Source: JACRLV01 sp045863555
Lineage (GTDB): Bacteria; Planctomycetota; Phycisphaerae; UBA1845; Fen-1342
Direction: 5' to 3'
Length of the DNA stretch: 64,000 nucleotides
Assembly (NCBI GenBank): GCA_045863555.1
Contig: BTUU01000010.1
Span: 124,001-188,000 of the forward strand
Positions 45,101-53,470 of this stretch are shown here, in pieces. Numbering within the stretch: position 1 is the stretch's first letter; each line of letters begins with the position of its first letter. The notes below the pieces were generated by a model that did not search any database, was not told the origin of the DNA, and worked only from the letters and a program-made list of their open reading frames with translations. A program made the translations under genes and the position numbers.

Positions 45101-47781
45101 GCGCGGAACTCGCCGCGGGCAAGCAGCGCATCGACTTCAAATTCGCCGGCCGCGGTGAATATGCCTGGTGCGCGTCGATCTCCGCATTCTCGATGAGCTA
45201 TCCGAAGCCGATCCGCGACCGCGGCGAACCGCTCTGGGTCGGCCAGCGCTGGTTCCACCCGCCGCCGCTTCAGTACAAGGGCAAGGACGTCCCCGTCGGC
45301 TTCGGCGCGACGATGCGCCACAACTGGTTCCGCAACGTCGTGTCGAAAATCGCCGTCGGTCAGGTCATCCGCGTGCAGAGCGATCTCGCCCGCCGCGACC
45401 CGATGTCGATCAACAAGGCCGGCGACGCTGATTACGTCGTTGTCCGCGAGGTCATACCGACCGGTTTCCGGCTCGTCCCCGGGTCCGTCTCCGGCGGGTT
45501 CATGGCGTACGACGTCGCCGACAACGTGATCACCTACTACTTCGGCAGCCGCGGCGTCACCGGCGTCAGCTACTCCCTGCTCGCGACGACGGAGGGCAGT
45601 TATCGCATCCCGCCGACGGTCGCGCAGAGCCTCTACCGGCCGGACCGCTACAACCTGAACAGCGATGAGCAGGTCCTGACCGTCCTGCCGCGCGGTACGC
45701 TCAGCCCGGACCCCTATCGCCTGACGCCGGATGAGCTCTACCAGCTTGCGCGGATGAACTACGACGACGGCAACTACGCCGAGACGGGCAAGCTGCTGGC
45801 CGAGCTGCTCGGCGCGAAGGACTGGACGCTCCACGACGATCCGTACCGCGAGTCGATCCGCATGATGCTGACGGTCGCGCTCAAGGCCGACAACGCGACC
45901 GACACGGTCAACTACTTCGAGATCCTCAAGGAGAAGTATCCCGCGCTGGTCGTGCCGTACGACGAAATCGTTCGCGTCGCCGCGGCCTATGCGAAGACGG
46001 ACCAGCACGAGCGGGCGTGGCTCATTTATCGCGCGATCGCGGATTCGTCCTTCGCGAACGACACGGCCGTCGGCGGCGTGCTCCAGGAAAACGGCCGGTT
46101 CCTTGAGGGCATCGACTTCCTCGAGCGGCTCTGGTTGGAATTCCCCGACACGCCGCAGGTGGAGAGCATCTACTACGCGATGTCGCAGACGCTCTACGGC
46201 CAGGCGGAGAACACGGCCTCGATCACGCAGCGCCGCAAGGGCAAGATGTCCATCGTCGACGCGGCTGCCAGGCCCAAGGAGCCGCCGAGCCGCGTCACGC
46301 GCGTCGCGATCATCAAGGAGACGATCGAGCTGCTGGAGCGCTTCCTCGCGCTCTATCCCGAGAGCCCCATCGCCGACGAGGCGTCCTACTCGCTCGCGAA
46401 TGCGTACCTCGATCTGAACCAGTTCAACACGGTGCTGGCGCGGACCGAGCGGATGATGCAGCTCTATCCCAAGAGCAAGTGGCTCGACCGCTTCAAGTAC
46501 ATCCAGGCGTTCGCGCACTTCAACCTCGGCAACTTCGAGCAGGCCCGCCAGCTCGCCGAGGGTGTCGCGAAGTCGACCTGGCGCGACGAGCAGGGCGTCG
46601 AGCGGCCGAGCGAGAACAAGTGGCTGGCGCTCTACATCATCGGCCAGATCTACCACGCGCAGAACGACACGGCCAAGGCGCTGGAGTATTACAAGAAGGT
46701 CAAGGAGCAATTCGCCGATGCCAGCGAGGCCGTGAGCTACTTTGAGCACTCGTTCGTGAAGGTGCCCGAAGTGACGATCTTCCACCCCGACGGCGCGGGC
46801 TTCCGCGAAGCCGAGGAGTGGCAGCGCTACCTGCGCATGAAGCAGGCGGCCGGGGGCGCGACAGGTGAAAACGCGGCCGATTCGGGCGACGGCGTCCGCA
46901 AGGGCGACGGCATCCGCCAGGTCTCGACGATGACGCCGCTCCAGGCCGCCAGCGCCCCGCTCTACAAGGCGCCGTTCATCAACCTCGGCTACCGAAACGT
47001 GAAGTCGGCGGTGATCCAGGTCTACCGCGTCGACCTGATGAAGCTGGCGCTGATGGAGAAAAACCTGACCGAGATCGCCGCGGTGAACCTCGCAGGCATC
47101 AAGCCGCTCATCGAGAAGACCGTCACGCTGGGCGACGGCCTCGACTATGAGGACAAGGACCTGCGGATCGATCTCGCGCTGGCGATCGGCAAGGCCGAGG
47201 CCGCGGCGCGGGCCGAGGGCAGCGGGAAGCCGGACGGCGGGGCGAAGCCCGACGGTGCGAAGGCCGACGGCCCGCGCACGACCGGCGCGTACCTCGTCAT
47301 CTGCCGCGGCGATGAGCACATCTCCAGCGGCCTCGTGCTCGTCACGCCGCTGGCCCTCGACGTCCAGGAAGAGCCCGGCGGCCGGCGTGTCCGCGTGAAC
47401 GTCGTCGACGCGATCAACCGCGGCGGCGTCAAGAACGTCCATGTGAAGGTCATCGGCATGGGTCAGCAGCAGTTCGTCGCCGGCGACTCCGACCTCCGCG
47501 GCGTCTTCATCGCCGACGGCGTCACGATGTACCCCACGGCCATCGCCCGCAACGCCTCCGGTGACTTCGCGTTTTATCGCAGCGAGGGTGCGCTGATCGC
47601 GATGGCGGCGTCGAAGAAGCTCCCGCAGGCCGAGTTCGTTCCGGGTAACGAGCAGAAACTCGACTACCTTGGCAACCTGCGCAAGGACAACCGGGCGATC
47701 CAGACCGCCAACGACGCCCGCATGAAGCAGATGTACGCGGCCCCGCAGCAGCGCGGCGTGGAGGTGCAGAAGTCGCAGTGA
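39106..47781 (+). CDS. Giant TPR / alpha-2-macroglobulin-like protein (2891 aa)
   Basis: Signal peptide at residues 1-24. Residues 40-590 are tetratricopeptide-type repeats. From about 600 come macroglobulin-like domains (GYIYADRPAYKPGEMVNIRG near residue 787) and the A2M core (LAYWNPCITTDAAGKASVKI near 1478, with PPTLLEGDTF). The thioester motif CxEQ expected near residue 1680 is absent; that segment reads EEALEAGPRWRGIEDRL. Residues 2200-2600 are a second TPR array, and the end is beta-rich. Short Ala/Lys/Asp and Gly-rich linkers join domains. Bacterial A2M proteins trap proteases in the periplasm; loss of the thioester means covalent trapping is unlikely. No pbpC gene is adjacent. Confidence 0.9.
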   Translation: MTRSLHWLIVAFLSSVIPLGSAQAPDASPPQPARPDVEQPDPSALADQRIDEDLRSRDYAAAIAKIDAALKDARPEAREYLLYRRGLALFLSGKHAEAIAQFESQVKDFPQGLWRSKALFRKADAHAALKQFDAAEAIYADAVREIVGDARKARIAQVYLDFAEEYFAPKDSLIAPDFARAKVFYDKALELEPGEALRDTILFRRAKCNERLGAWAEAIAQYEQYLLIFDPMHRELHKQRNAGTPLPPAATKAGANLLEARLGLAAGYQASGRILEARRTLRDLVTLIDGGKPETDAAKATAKETWLTAMVRLAQTYGIPQPPDNASLTLGVQTLEQLIQREPGSKQAIDAAHQIGQAYAARGRTDEALAAYAALINRTNIKPADDDARKLAETRSQEALFATGQLLVGQRKYADAIGAWNQYIAKYPSGPQWSASQQSIIDAEYRIGLDAMMDKKWEDCKAAWEAFIQKYPLDGRAPGILLAFANMSRDEQKRIADGGKQPDWTGVIALYRKVVSKYPGTEEAGMAQLALATVLENEVKDLEAAIEEYTKLNWSSSAGPAQQRIAEMRSTRLRVLTERTFRTSETPRVRVDLRNVDKLTVKLYRIDMQDYFRKRYMLGGVEQLDLLLIDPDQTLDITPADYGKYKPITQNIDLPVEGPGAWAVVVTNETSKMTDVAGVMHQKLESATLVIRSDVEIIVKSSRKQLMVFAQDMLTGKPADGVDVLASSGGKVILSGKTGADGVWMAKSDALKDSPGLTVLADRGGNVAGTNLSLDGLGFSSGLQPRGYIYADRPAYKPGEMVNIRGILREVKDSQYSLPTTPEDARLRWKLDVVDSKGRVLQTQEVRFTDFGSFAAQFEISSEAPVGQYKLIARRPDGPTFAGEFIVQTFELPKAFLQIELDNAVVLRGEKIKGAILAKYQYGEPVIGKTVEYSMLLPTGEQLRMSGVSDDKGRVPFEFDSAVLPEEARISIVAQQAELAINAAAAVDVAVRAFRAEMKLQRPLYLSEEPVELSLTARDLAGKPIEQALTVTAALRTQSGQGWTETKIDSTETKTDAKTGIARVSFKLAKGGLYILRAEGKDRFGHVVTAEGSVTISGADDATKVRLFSDRETYKVGEKIALDIHSRLGGDAKADAKADAKPGDAKPAVSLALVTYEGEEIIGYKILPLAAGHNAHEISVDNQHFPNFAVGVAVMAGNKFHAATREFQVERQLNIVMTPSKPTLRPREELTLDITVTDHLGNPVQGEVGLAMIDNALLTRFPDTTPNIVEFFQSGARRQSAMRSETSCTFSYAPVTRAMVTEVLAEARRLEDREEAKMLTEGMDWAIGGLVAADADAAPAGEPNAGPRGGGGGFAGGQAGRGRRPAASVPGAPPAPQTAARSLLATAGREQVAEIAGMLQDAARPLEAEGAESLYLMSMRANTGDETLRLGVELQREAGQVFYAFGQAQDDKSVVEKLGRDLNQMVASAPPRSYFPTLAYWNPCITTDAAGKASVKIVMPDSSTKWKFIARGVTKETLVGGGDAEVIAKHDFFVEAILPPTLLEGDTFQPQARVHCLTEYSGDISVKLEVTRGETSLAKQTQTIKTEKSGVFDVAFEALAVGGPGPLNFTIEISTLKSRSDGPHLRDRVTAPMTVRPWGMRVEEARAGIGKDSDFVELELPGNIGEYKDVTLSVAVGASMPRWLIEEALEAGPRWRGIEDRLTSWRIAPPRTNADTAATLIGCLYAANYVRARGESQSADMALLSDRIAGLAAQLLAAQHDDGGLAWCGNGPSDPWTTSHVAWALGKARRDGYSVSEPAIRNMEKYLQTIFSGAATDQTELKAIALFGLSWIGEVDFAHANRLHRNRDALSNPALAHLVLTLQRLDRKPMAAELLSILQSRLREGKTGTTTCKSLPAGESSAWMSSALETTALALLGQLEVDPRNAAVQPMVNYLASAARMRGWDPHKARGSVLAALCTYFGSAQAAAAAYDLVVSVNGKEVGKITPQSTESLRIDIPGAELAAGKQRIDFKFAGRGEYAWCASISAFSMSYPKPIRDRGEPLWVGQRWFHPPPLQYKGKDVPVGFGATMRHNWFRNVVSKIAVGQVIRVQSDLARRDPMSINKAGDADYVVVREVIPTGFRLVPGSVSGGFMAYDVADNVITYYFGSRGVTGVSYSLLATTEGSYRIPPTVAQSLYRPDRYNLNSDEQVLTVLPRGTLSPDPYRLTPDELYQLARMNYDDGNYAETGKLLAELLGAKDWTLHDDPYRESIRMMLTVALKADNATDTVNYFEILKEKYPALVVPYDEIVRVAAAYAKTDQHERAWLIYRAIADSSFANDTAVGGVLQENGRFLEGIDFLERLWLEFPDTPQVESIYYAMSQTLYGQAENTASITQRRKGKMSIVDAAARPKEPPSRVTRVAIIKETIELLERFLALYPESPIADEASYSLANAYLDLNQFNTVLARTERMMQLYPKSKWLDRFKYIQAFAHFNLGNFEQARQLAEGVAKSTWRDEQGVERPSENKWLALYIIGQIYHAQNDTAKALEYYKKVKEQFADASEAVSYFEHSFVKVPEVTIFHPDGAGFREAEEWQRYLRMKQAAGGATGENAADSGDGVRKGDGIRQVSTMTPLQAASAPLYKAPFINLGYRNVKSAVIQVYRVDLMKLALMEKNLTEIAAVNLAGIKPLIEKTVTLGDGLDYEDKDLRIDLALAIGKAEAAARAEGSGKPDGGAKPDGAKADGPRTTGAYLVICRGDEHISSGLVLVTPLALDVQEEPGGRRVRVNVVDAINRGGVKNVHVKVIGMGQQQFVAGDSDLRGVFIADGVTMYPTAIARNASGDFAFYRSEGALIAMAASKKLPQAEFVPGNEQKLDYLGNLRKDNRAIQTANDARMKQMYAAPQQRGVEVQKSQ

Positions 47782-47816
47782 CGCGCAGCGCGCGGCGCCG
47801 AATTCGGCCCGCTTCC

Positions 47817-47855
47817 GCAGGCGAGGCTCGCCCCTTCTGGGCGGGCCTCGCCTGC
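47817..47855. terminator. Bidirectional hairpin terminator
   Basis: A 17-bp stem (47817-47833 with 47839-47855; one G-T pair) with a five-base CTTCT loop lies between the convergent A2M-like gene and the ABC-F gene. It can end both transcripts. Confidence 0.75.
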
Positions 47856-47888
47856 TGCGTTGCTGATTCAACCCGTCTGTGCCCGCCG

Positions 47889-49772
47889 CTACTTCGCCAG
47901 CGACTCCAGCTCCTGCCACCGGGCATACAGCCGGTCCACCTCCGCCTGCGCCGCCTCCAGCGCCGCGTAGCGCTTCTGCAATTCGACGTGGTCGCTCGCG
48001 ATCTTCGGGTCTTCCGCCGCCGCGCGGGCTTTTTCGAGCGCGGACTCCGCTTCGAGGATGCGGCCTTCGATCTGCTCGAGTTCCAGCTTCTCGGAGTACT
48101 TCAGCTTGCGCGGCGGGCCGATTCCGCCCGCAGTCTCGTTCGCCGAGGCGGCGCTCGACGCGGTCGGGCACAGAGGCCCGACGCCACTCTTCGGGGACGC
48201 CTTCGCCGCGGTTGCTCCGGCGCCAAACTTCGTCGCGTCGGCCGCCCGCTCGCGCCGCTGCTGCTCATTCGACCAGTGCCCCAGGCTGCCGTAGTAGCCG
48301 ACGCGGCCGCCGCCTTCGAGGGCGATCATCTCCGTGCAGAGCCGGTCGAGCATGTAACGATCATGCGTCACGAGCACCACCGCGCCGGGGAAGCTCTCCA
48401 GGCTCTCCTCCAGCACGCCGAGCGTGGGGATGTCGAGGTCGTTCGTCGGCTCATCGAGGATCAGCACGTCCGCGGGCTTCAGCATCAGCCGCGCAAGCAG
48501 GATTCGCGCCTGTTCGCCGCCGGAGAGTTGCTCGATCGGCATGTTGAGCTGCTCGCTGGCGAAGAGGAAGCGCTGCGCCCAGCCGCCGACGTGGATCGGC
48601 CGGCCCTGGAAGTAGACCGTGTCGCTGGTCGGGCTCAGCGCGGTCATCAGCGACGCCCCGCGCGGCAGCTCCTCGCGTTTCTGGTCGAAGAGCACCACCT
48701 GCAAGTCGTCGGCGTGAAAGACCCGCCCCGCGTCCGGCGCGAGGGCGCCGGTGAGTACGCGAATGAGCGTCGTCTTGCCCATTCCGTTGTCGCCCAGCAG
48801 TCCCAGCCGCGTCCCCGGCGAGAGTATCAGCGACACATTTTCGAAGAGCGGCTTGCCCCCGAGCGACTTGCTGACGCCTTCGAGGGCGATGAGCTTTCGC
48901 GTGCGCCGGCCGGTCGCGTCGAAGTCGATGTCGGCGGCCTGGTCGGCGAGGCGGTTGCGCCGCTGGAGGTCCTGGAGATCGGCCGCCTTCTCCATCGCCG
49001 CGTCCTTGCGGGCCTGGGCCTTGATCGTCTGGGCCTTGCGGCCGCGGAGCATCCACTCGACCTCGCGCCGCACGACGCCGGCGAGCGACTGCTGCGTCGA
49101 TTTCTGGCCGCTGAGCAGCTCCTCGCGGCGGATGAGGAACGTGCTGTACGGCCCGTCGACGTTGTAGCAGCCGTCGGCGTAGGCCGGGTTCAGCTCGACG
49201 ATCCGCGTCGCGACGGAATCGAGCAGATAGCGATCGTGGCTGACAAATACGAACGGAAAGCGAGCCTCCTTGAGCGTTTTTTCGAGCCAGAGCACGCCGG
49301 CGAGATCGAGGTGGTTGGTCGGCTCGTCGAGGAGCAGCAGGTCGGGCTCCTGAACGAGCGCGCGGGCGATCGAGAGGCGTTTGAGCCAGCCGCCGGAGAG
49401 CGATTCGACCGGAGCATCGAGATTGTCGAATTCAAGGCGGCCGAGCTGGATCGCGGCCCGCGTTTCGCGCTCGTGCGGCTCGGCGACGGTGCCCGCGAGG
49501 GCGTCGGCGACGACGTGGAGGGCCGTCGCGCCGGCCGGGAAGCGGTCATCCTGGGCGACGTAGACGAATTTCAGGCCGCGCCGGGCGGAGACGTCGCCGT
49601 CATCGGGCGTCTCGAGCCCTGCGACGATCTTGAGCAGCGTCGATTTTCCGGAGCCATTGGGGCCGATGAGCCCGAGCTTGTCGGTGTCGCCGACGCTGAA
49701 CGTCAGGTCGCGGAAGAGCGGCCGGGCGTGGAAGGACTTGGTGATTCGGTTGCAGGTGACCAGCGTCGGCAT
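47889..49772 (-). CDS. uup: ABC-F family ATPase, Uup-like
   Basis: Cytoplasmic, ribosome-associated ATPase of the ABC-F class with two nucleotide-binding domains. The first has GLIGPNGSGKSTLLKIVAG, LSGGWLKRLSIARAL and LLLDEPTNHLDLAG; the second has GLLGDNGMGKTTLIRVLTG, LSGGEQARILLARLM and LILDEPTNDLDIPTL. The linker is Lys/Arg-rich (SLAGVVRREVEWMLRGRKAQ). The C-terminal 80 residues form a coiled coil (LEQIEGRILEAESALEKARAAAEDP), as in Uup, which binds DNA or ribosome. Length 627 fits. Confidence 0.92.
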   Translation of the reverse strand: MPTLVTCNRITKSFHARPLFRDLTFSVGDTDKLGLIGPNGSGKSTLLKIVAGLETPDDGDVSARRGLKFVYVAQDDRFPAGATALHVVADALAGTVAEPHERETRAAIQLGRLEFDNLDAPVESLSGGWLKRLSIARALVQEPDLLLLDEPTNHLDLAGVLWLEKTLKEARFPFVFVSHDRYLLDSVATRIVELNPAYADGCYNVDGPYSTFLIRREELLSGQKSTQQSLAGVVRREVEWMLRGRKAQTIKAQARKDAAMEKAADLQDLQRRNRLADQAADIDFDATGRRTRKLIALEGVSKSLGGKPLFENVSLILSPGTRLGLLGDNGMGKTTLIRVLTGALAPDAGRVFHADDLQVVLFDQKREELPRGASLMTALSPTSDTVYFQGRPIHVGGWAQRFLFASEQLNMPIEQLSGGEQARILLARLMLKPADVLILDEPTNDLDIPTLGVLEESLESFPGAVVLVTHDRYMLDRLCTEMIALEGGGRVGYYGSLGHWSNEQQRRERAADATKFGAGATAAKASPKSGVGPLCPTASSAASANETAGGIGPPRKLKYSEKLELEQIEGRILEAESALEKARAAAEDPKIASDHVELQKRYAALEAAQAEVDRLYARWQELESLAK

Positions 49773-49832
49773 TCATCGTTCCCCGGCGGGGAGGATAGCC
49801 GATCGGCCCGAGAATCGGCGCGCCGCTCGCGA

Positions 49833-50864
49833 TTATCGCGGAGGCGGAGGGGCGAGGAGTCGAACGCCAGCCTGCGCGAGCTCGTGGAGCCCCGGCAGCC
49901 ACTGATCGAGCATTACCAACCACTCGCCGAACACGTTGCGCTCGATCTGCACCGCCATCGTCGCACACAGGACGAAGTACGCGACCGTGATCATCCCCAT
50001 CGAGCACGCCGCCCCGGCCCAGGCGCGCTTTACCTGAAGATACGCGGCAAAGCCGAGCCAGAGCGACCACGCGGTCGCGAACGGCGGCAGCCAGTTGAGG
50101 ATGGCGTCGAATCCGTCGAGCGTCGCCTGGTTCGGCATCGGGACGCTGAAAACGACCGTCTGAGGAACCGCTTTCGCCAACGTGTTCCTGTGACTTATGT
50201 TCGCAACACAAAGGGTTGTGAGCAGCAAATTGGCGATGAAGGTCCACAAGGCGTATGTGGCCCAGACATAGACCCCGACCCGGAGCAGGTGCAGCCAGAT
50301 TATCCGGTAGCGAACGAACGTGAATCGATAGACGGAGATGAACACGACGATCAGCGGCAACAGAAGAACACGGGCGACGAACTCGGTGCCCGTCTCGACA
50401 CCGACGAGTGCCTTCAAATTTGCCGTGAAGCTCAACGGTCCGTAACGAGTCGTGATTCCTGGGATTATGGTCTCGAGGATGTACAGCGCGGCCGACTCGC
50501 GCGCCCACTCGAGCCCGGAGAGAAACAACATCAGGAGCGCCGCCCACGATCCGATTACGAAAGCTCGCGGAGTGTGCGTGAGTTCCGCCCGTTTCCACAA
50601 CCGCGCGGGCATGAGGCAGAGGAGGGATGTGTACAGGAACGATCGAACGGGCCGGTTGCGCCAGCGGTATTCGAACAGCGGCGAATCCCGCCGCGCCTCG
50701 CGCGACGCCGCGACGACGATGGGCCATGAGAATTCCAGGCCGCACTCCGGGCAGCGCGGCTGCGCGAGCAGCTTGAGGTTGTACGCGCAGCGCGGGCAGG
50801 TGACCTCGAAGTCGAGCGTCGACCAGTCGGGTGCGCCGGCGTTGCTGTGGTGCGGAATATCCAC
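49833..50864 (-). CDS. Zinc-ribbon multi-pass membrane protein
   Basis: Near the N-terminus CPRCAYNL and RCPECGLEF form a four-cysteine zinc ribbon, a feature repeated in many planctomycete membrane proteins. About five hydrophobic segments follow (for example FVIGSWAALLMLFLSGL, VLLLPLIVVFISVYRF, VYVWATYALWTFIANLLL, AWSLWLGFAAYL, MITVAYFVLCATMAV). Function unknown. I chose a GTG at 50864, preceded by AGGA; the nearest upstream ATG at 50960 adds 32 residues of atypical sequence. Confidence 0.65.
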   Translation of the reverse strand: MDIPHHSNAGAPDWSTLDFEVTCPRCAYNLKLLAQPRCPECGLEFSWPIVVAASREARRDSPLFEYRWRNRPVRSFLYTSLLCLMPARLWKRAELTHTPRAFVIGSWAALLMLFLSGLEWARESAALYILETIIPGITTRYGPLSFTANLKALVGVETGTEFVARVLLLPLIVVFISVYRFTFVRYRIIWLHLLRVGVYVWATYALWTFIANLLLTTLCVANISHRNTLAKAVPQTVVFSVPMPNQATLDGFDAILNWLPPFATAWSLWLGFAAYLQVKRAWAGAACSMGMITVAYFVLCATMAVQIERNVFGEWLVMLDQWLPGLHELAQAGVRLLAPPPPR

Positions 50865-50971
50865 GATCGTGATCCTATCGCATGTCCGTCCGAAGCAAAT
50901 CGGATTCGCGCCCCGACCCCGATCGTTCGATGCGCACGCGCCTGCGCCGGCCGACAGCATCCGTGATCGAA

Positions 50972-50991
50972 TTGACAGTTCGATCTGTCAA
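50972..50991. repeat. Short palindrome in the divergent promoter region
   Basis: TTGACAG (50972-50978) and CTGTCAA (50985-50991) form a seven-base inverted repeat separated by TTCGAT. It lies between the divergent zinc-ribbon and ClpX-like genes and includes a TTGACA on each strand. It could be an operator or two overlapping -35 elements. Confidence 0.35.
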
Positions 50992-51189
50992 CTGCGGCGC
51001 GAACGTGAAACGGCGTCGAAGAGATGTCACCGGCCTGTCATGAATCCCCGCTCGACGATGCCGCGAAAAATTGTGGAGAAAAACGCAGCGCGGGTTGCTA
51101 CGATGCTCGTGTTCCTCAACTACATCCGCGACCCGATGCGGCCCTGCCCGGCCGCGGCGGGCTGCGCGCCGCCATACGGGAGAGCGAGA

Positions 51190-52494
51190 ATGCCCGGCTG
51201 GACCAAGCTGCCGACGCCGCACGCGATGGTGCAACATCTCGATCGTTTCGTGCATGGCCAGGATCGGGCCAAGCGCTACCTCGCGCTCTGCGTCTATCGC
51301 CATTACGCGGCGATGGCGTACCGTGAGTCCCATCCCGAGCTTCGTCACCCCTTCGGCAAGCGCCACGCACTGTTGCTCGGTCCGACCGGCAGCGGGAAGA
51401 CGTATCTTGTCACGACGCTGGCCGAGTTCCTGGGCGTGCCGGTCGCGTTCGTGAACGCGACGAGCCTCGTCGAAACCGGGTACGTCGGCGAACACGTCGA
51501 TTCGATCTTCCGCCGCCTTCTCACGCAGACCCGCGGCAACGTCGCCCAGGCCGAGCGCGGCATCGTTTTTCTCGACGAGATTGACAAGGTGCGCCGCCAG
51601 GACGTCGGGGGCCAGCGCGACGTCTCCGGCGAGGGCGTGCAGACGAGCCTGCTCGCGCCGCTCGACGGCTGCCCCATCGATCTGCGCGGCGATTACACCG
51701 GCACGATCATCGACAGCGCCAAGGTGCTCTTCGTCGGCACGGGCGCGTTCAGCGGCCTCGCCACGGTCATTCGTCGCCGGCTCGGCGCCGGGCGGACCAT
51801 GGGATTCACCGCCGACGGAGAGGATTACTCGACGCTGTCGGACGACGAAGCGCTGGCCCGGGGGGAACTCCAGGATCTCGAAGCCTACGGGTTCATTCCC
51901 GAGTTCCTCGGGCGCTTTGCGGTCATCTCGACCGTGTCGTCGCTCAGCCGGACGGACCTGGTCGCGATCCTGCGCGACACCGAGGATTCGCCGCTGCGCC
52001 GACAGATCCGGTGGTTCGAGCAGCACGGCGTGCGCCTCGTCGTTCCCGAGGAGACGCTTGCCCATCTGGCCGACCTCGCCATCGCAACCCGCAGCAATGC
52101 GCGGGGCCTGGAACGAATCGTGGCAAAAAAACTCGCGAACCTCGAGTGGCAGCTGCCTGAGCTGATGCGCCAGGGCGTCTGTCAGATTACCTTGACGCCG
52201 GAAGCACTGGCCGGCAGCGCACATCCCGCAATGAGGATCAGCGACCATGCGGGTCGGCGGCCGCCCATCGAGCTGCTCCGTTCGCGCGCCGCGTCCCTGC
52301 TCAACTCGACCCCGGGGCGCGTGGAAGCGGAGAAGCCGCGCCTCAACGAGCAGACCACCGGGCAGATCCAGCGCGCAGCCGCACCGAAACGGCATCCCGT
52401 TCCCGCTCGCAGACGATCGAAGACGGTCAGCGCCCCGGGGATCCGCCAGCTTCACCTGCCGTTCGCGCGCGAGGGGCCGGATGCTCGGCCGTAA
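51190..52494 (+). CDS. ClpX-like AAA+ ATPase without zinc-binding domain
   Basis: Core of a ClpX-type unfoldase. It shows the Walker A motif LLLGPTGSGKTYL, the pore loop GYVGEHVDSIFRRLL, Walker B GIVFLDEIDKV, the VSGEGVQTSLLAPLDG segment, VLFVGTGAFSGL and sensor-2 ARGLERIVAKKL. The ClpP-contact loop is TMGFTADGED, where ClpX usually has IGF. The N-terminal four-cysteine zinc domain of ClpX is absent: from ATG 51190 (after GGGAG) the protein starts MPGWTKLPTPHAMVQHLDRFVHGQ. A 100-residue basic C-terminal tail is extra. An upstream ATG at 51061 would add residues but no zinc domain. Confidence 0.85.
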   Translation: MPGWTKLPTPHAMVQHLDRFVHGQDRAKRYLALCVYRHYAAMAYRESHPELRHPFGKRHALLLGPTGSGKTYLVTTLAEFLGVPVAFVNATSLVETGYVGEHVDSIFRRLLTQTRGNVAQAERGIVFLDEIDKVRRQDVGGQRDVSGEGVQTSLLAPLDGCPIDLRGDYTGTIIDSAKVLFVGTGAFSGLATVIRRRLGAGRTMGFTADGEDYSTLSDDEALARGELQDLEAYGFIPEFLGRFAVISTVSSLSRTDLVAILRDTEDSPLRRQIRWFEQHGVRLVVPEETLAHLADLAIATRSNARGLERIVAKKLANLEWQLPELMRQGVCQITLTPEALAGSAHPAMRISDHAGRRPPIELLRSRAASLLNSTPGRVEAEKPRLNEQTTGQIQRAAAPKRHPVPARRRSKTVSAPGIRQLHLPFAREGPDARP

Positions 52495-52648
52495 CACGAC
52501 GCGGCGGAGGTCATCACACGCGCGGCCGGTCCGGATCGAGCCCGGCGGGGCGTCGATCACCGGGACACGCGATCCGGACGGCTCCCGCAGCGGGAGGCGG
52601 TCAGACTCTGCACGGACGAGAGTGCCTGCTCGAACGCGGGCGCTGACG

Positions 52649-53470
52649 CTACACGTGCGGGCCGAGCACACGCTCCAGCGCCGCGCGAATCTCCGCCGGT
52701 TCGCCTCCGCCTTCATAGGTCAGAGGTCCCGCATAGGCCGCCTCGCGCAACGCGCTTCCGACCGCCGGCCAGTCCACGCTTCCCGCCCCGAGTGCACAGA
52801 AACCCTCGCGCCCCGGCCGCGAGACGTCGTAGTCCTTGATATGCACCCGCGCGATCCGGCCGCCGAGCGTGCGGATCCAGTCTTCGGGGTAGCCCGTGGC
52901 CATGACGTTGCCAGTGTCGAAGCACACGCCGACGTTCGGAGAATTCACCGTGTCGATGAAGTCGGCCATCTCGACGGGCGAGAGCAGGAACCGGTTCCAG
53001 ACATTTTCGATCGCGATCGTCACCGCCCGCGCTTCGGCGTCGCCGCGCAGCTCCGTCAGCGCGGCCGCGGCCAGGTGGAGTGCGTCGGCGTAGCTGCACT
53101 GCGGCCGGGCGTCGCCGGCGCGGCCGACGACGGCGGGGATGATGACGATCGCGCCGGCGCCGCAGGCGGCCGCGGCATCGAGCATCCGCAGCGTGCGATC
53201 CCGCGCCGCCTGTCGAGCTTCGGCGGCCTGCGATGCGAAGTGGGCCGAGAAGAACGCCGCGCTGGAGAGCGCGGAGACTTCGCCGCCGCTGTCCCGCGCC
53301 GCCCGGCCGAGCTCTTCGTACTCCTGGATGGGCGATTCGAACCGCAGCAGCCCCTCGACGCCGACGACGATCTCGACGCTCGAAAATCCGGCCGCCGCGG
53401 CCCGGCGGATGCGCTCGACGAAGGGCACATCCGCGCCGAAAACACCGCCGTGGATCCCAAAGCGATTCAA
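52649..53470 (-). CDS. Sugar phosphate isomerase/epimerase (xylose-isomerase-like TIM barrel)
   Basis: A 273-residue AP-endonuclease-2/xylose isomerase-type barrel. Start MNRFGIHGGVFGADVPFVERIRRAAAAGFSSVEI; metal-binding segments AIENVWNRFLLSPVEMADFIDTV, NVGVCFDTGNVMATGYPEDWI, RIARVHIKDYDV and LTYEGGG are in the expected order. The sugar or other substrate is unknown. The start overlaps the MscS-like stop by four bases, so the two genes are likely co-translated. Confidence 0.85.
   Translation of the reverse strand: MNRFGIHGGVFGADVPFVERIRRAAAAGFSSVEIVVGVEGLLRFESPIQEYEELGRAARDSGGEVSALSSAAFFSAHFASQAAEARQAARDRTLRMLDAAAACGAGAIVIIPAVVGRAGDARPQCSYADALHLAAAALTELRGDAEARAVTIAIENVWNRFLLSPVEMADFIDTVNSPNVGVCFDTGNVMATGYPEDWIRTLGGRIARVHIKDYDVSRPGREGFCALGAGSVDWPAVGSALREAAYAGPLTYEGGGEPAEIRAALERVLGPHV

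Noticed and set aside
44593..48171. A 1192-codon open frame antisense to the giant A2M-like gene
   Set aside because: Length alone is not evidence at this GC content; the translation is Arg/Asp/Val-rich with no recognisable domain, and the other strand codes for clear TPR and A2M sequence.
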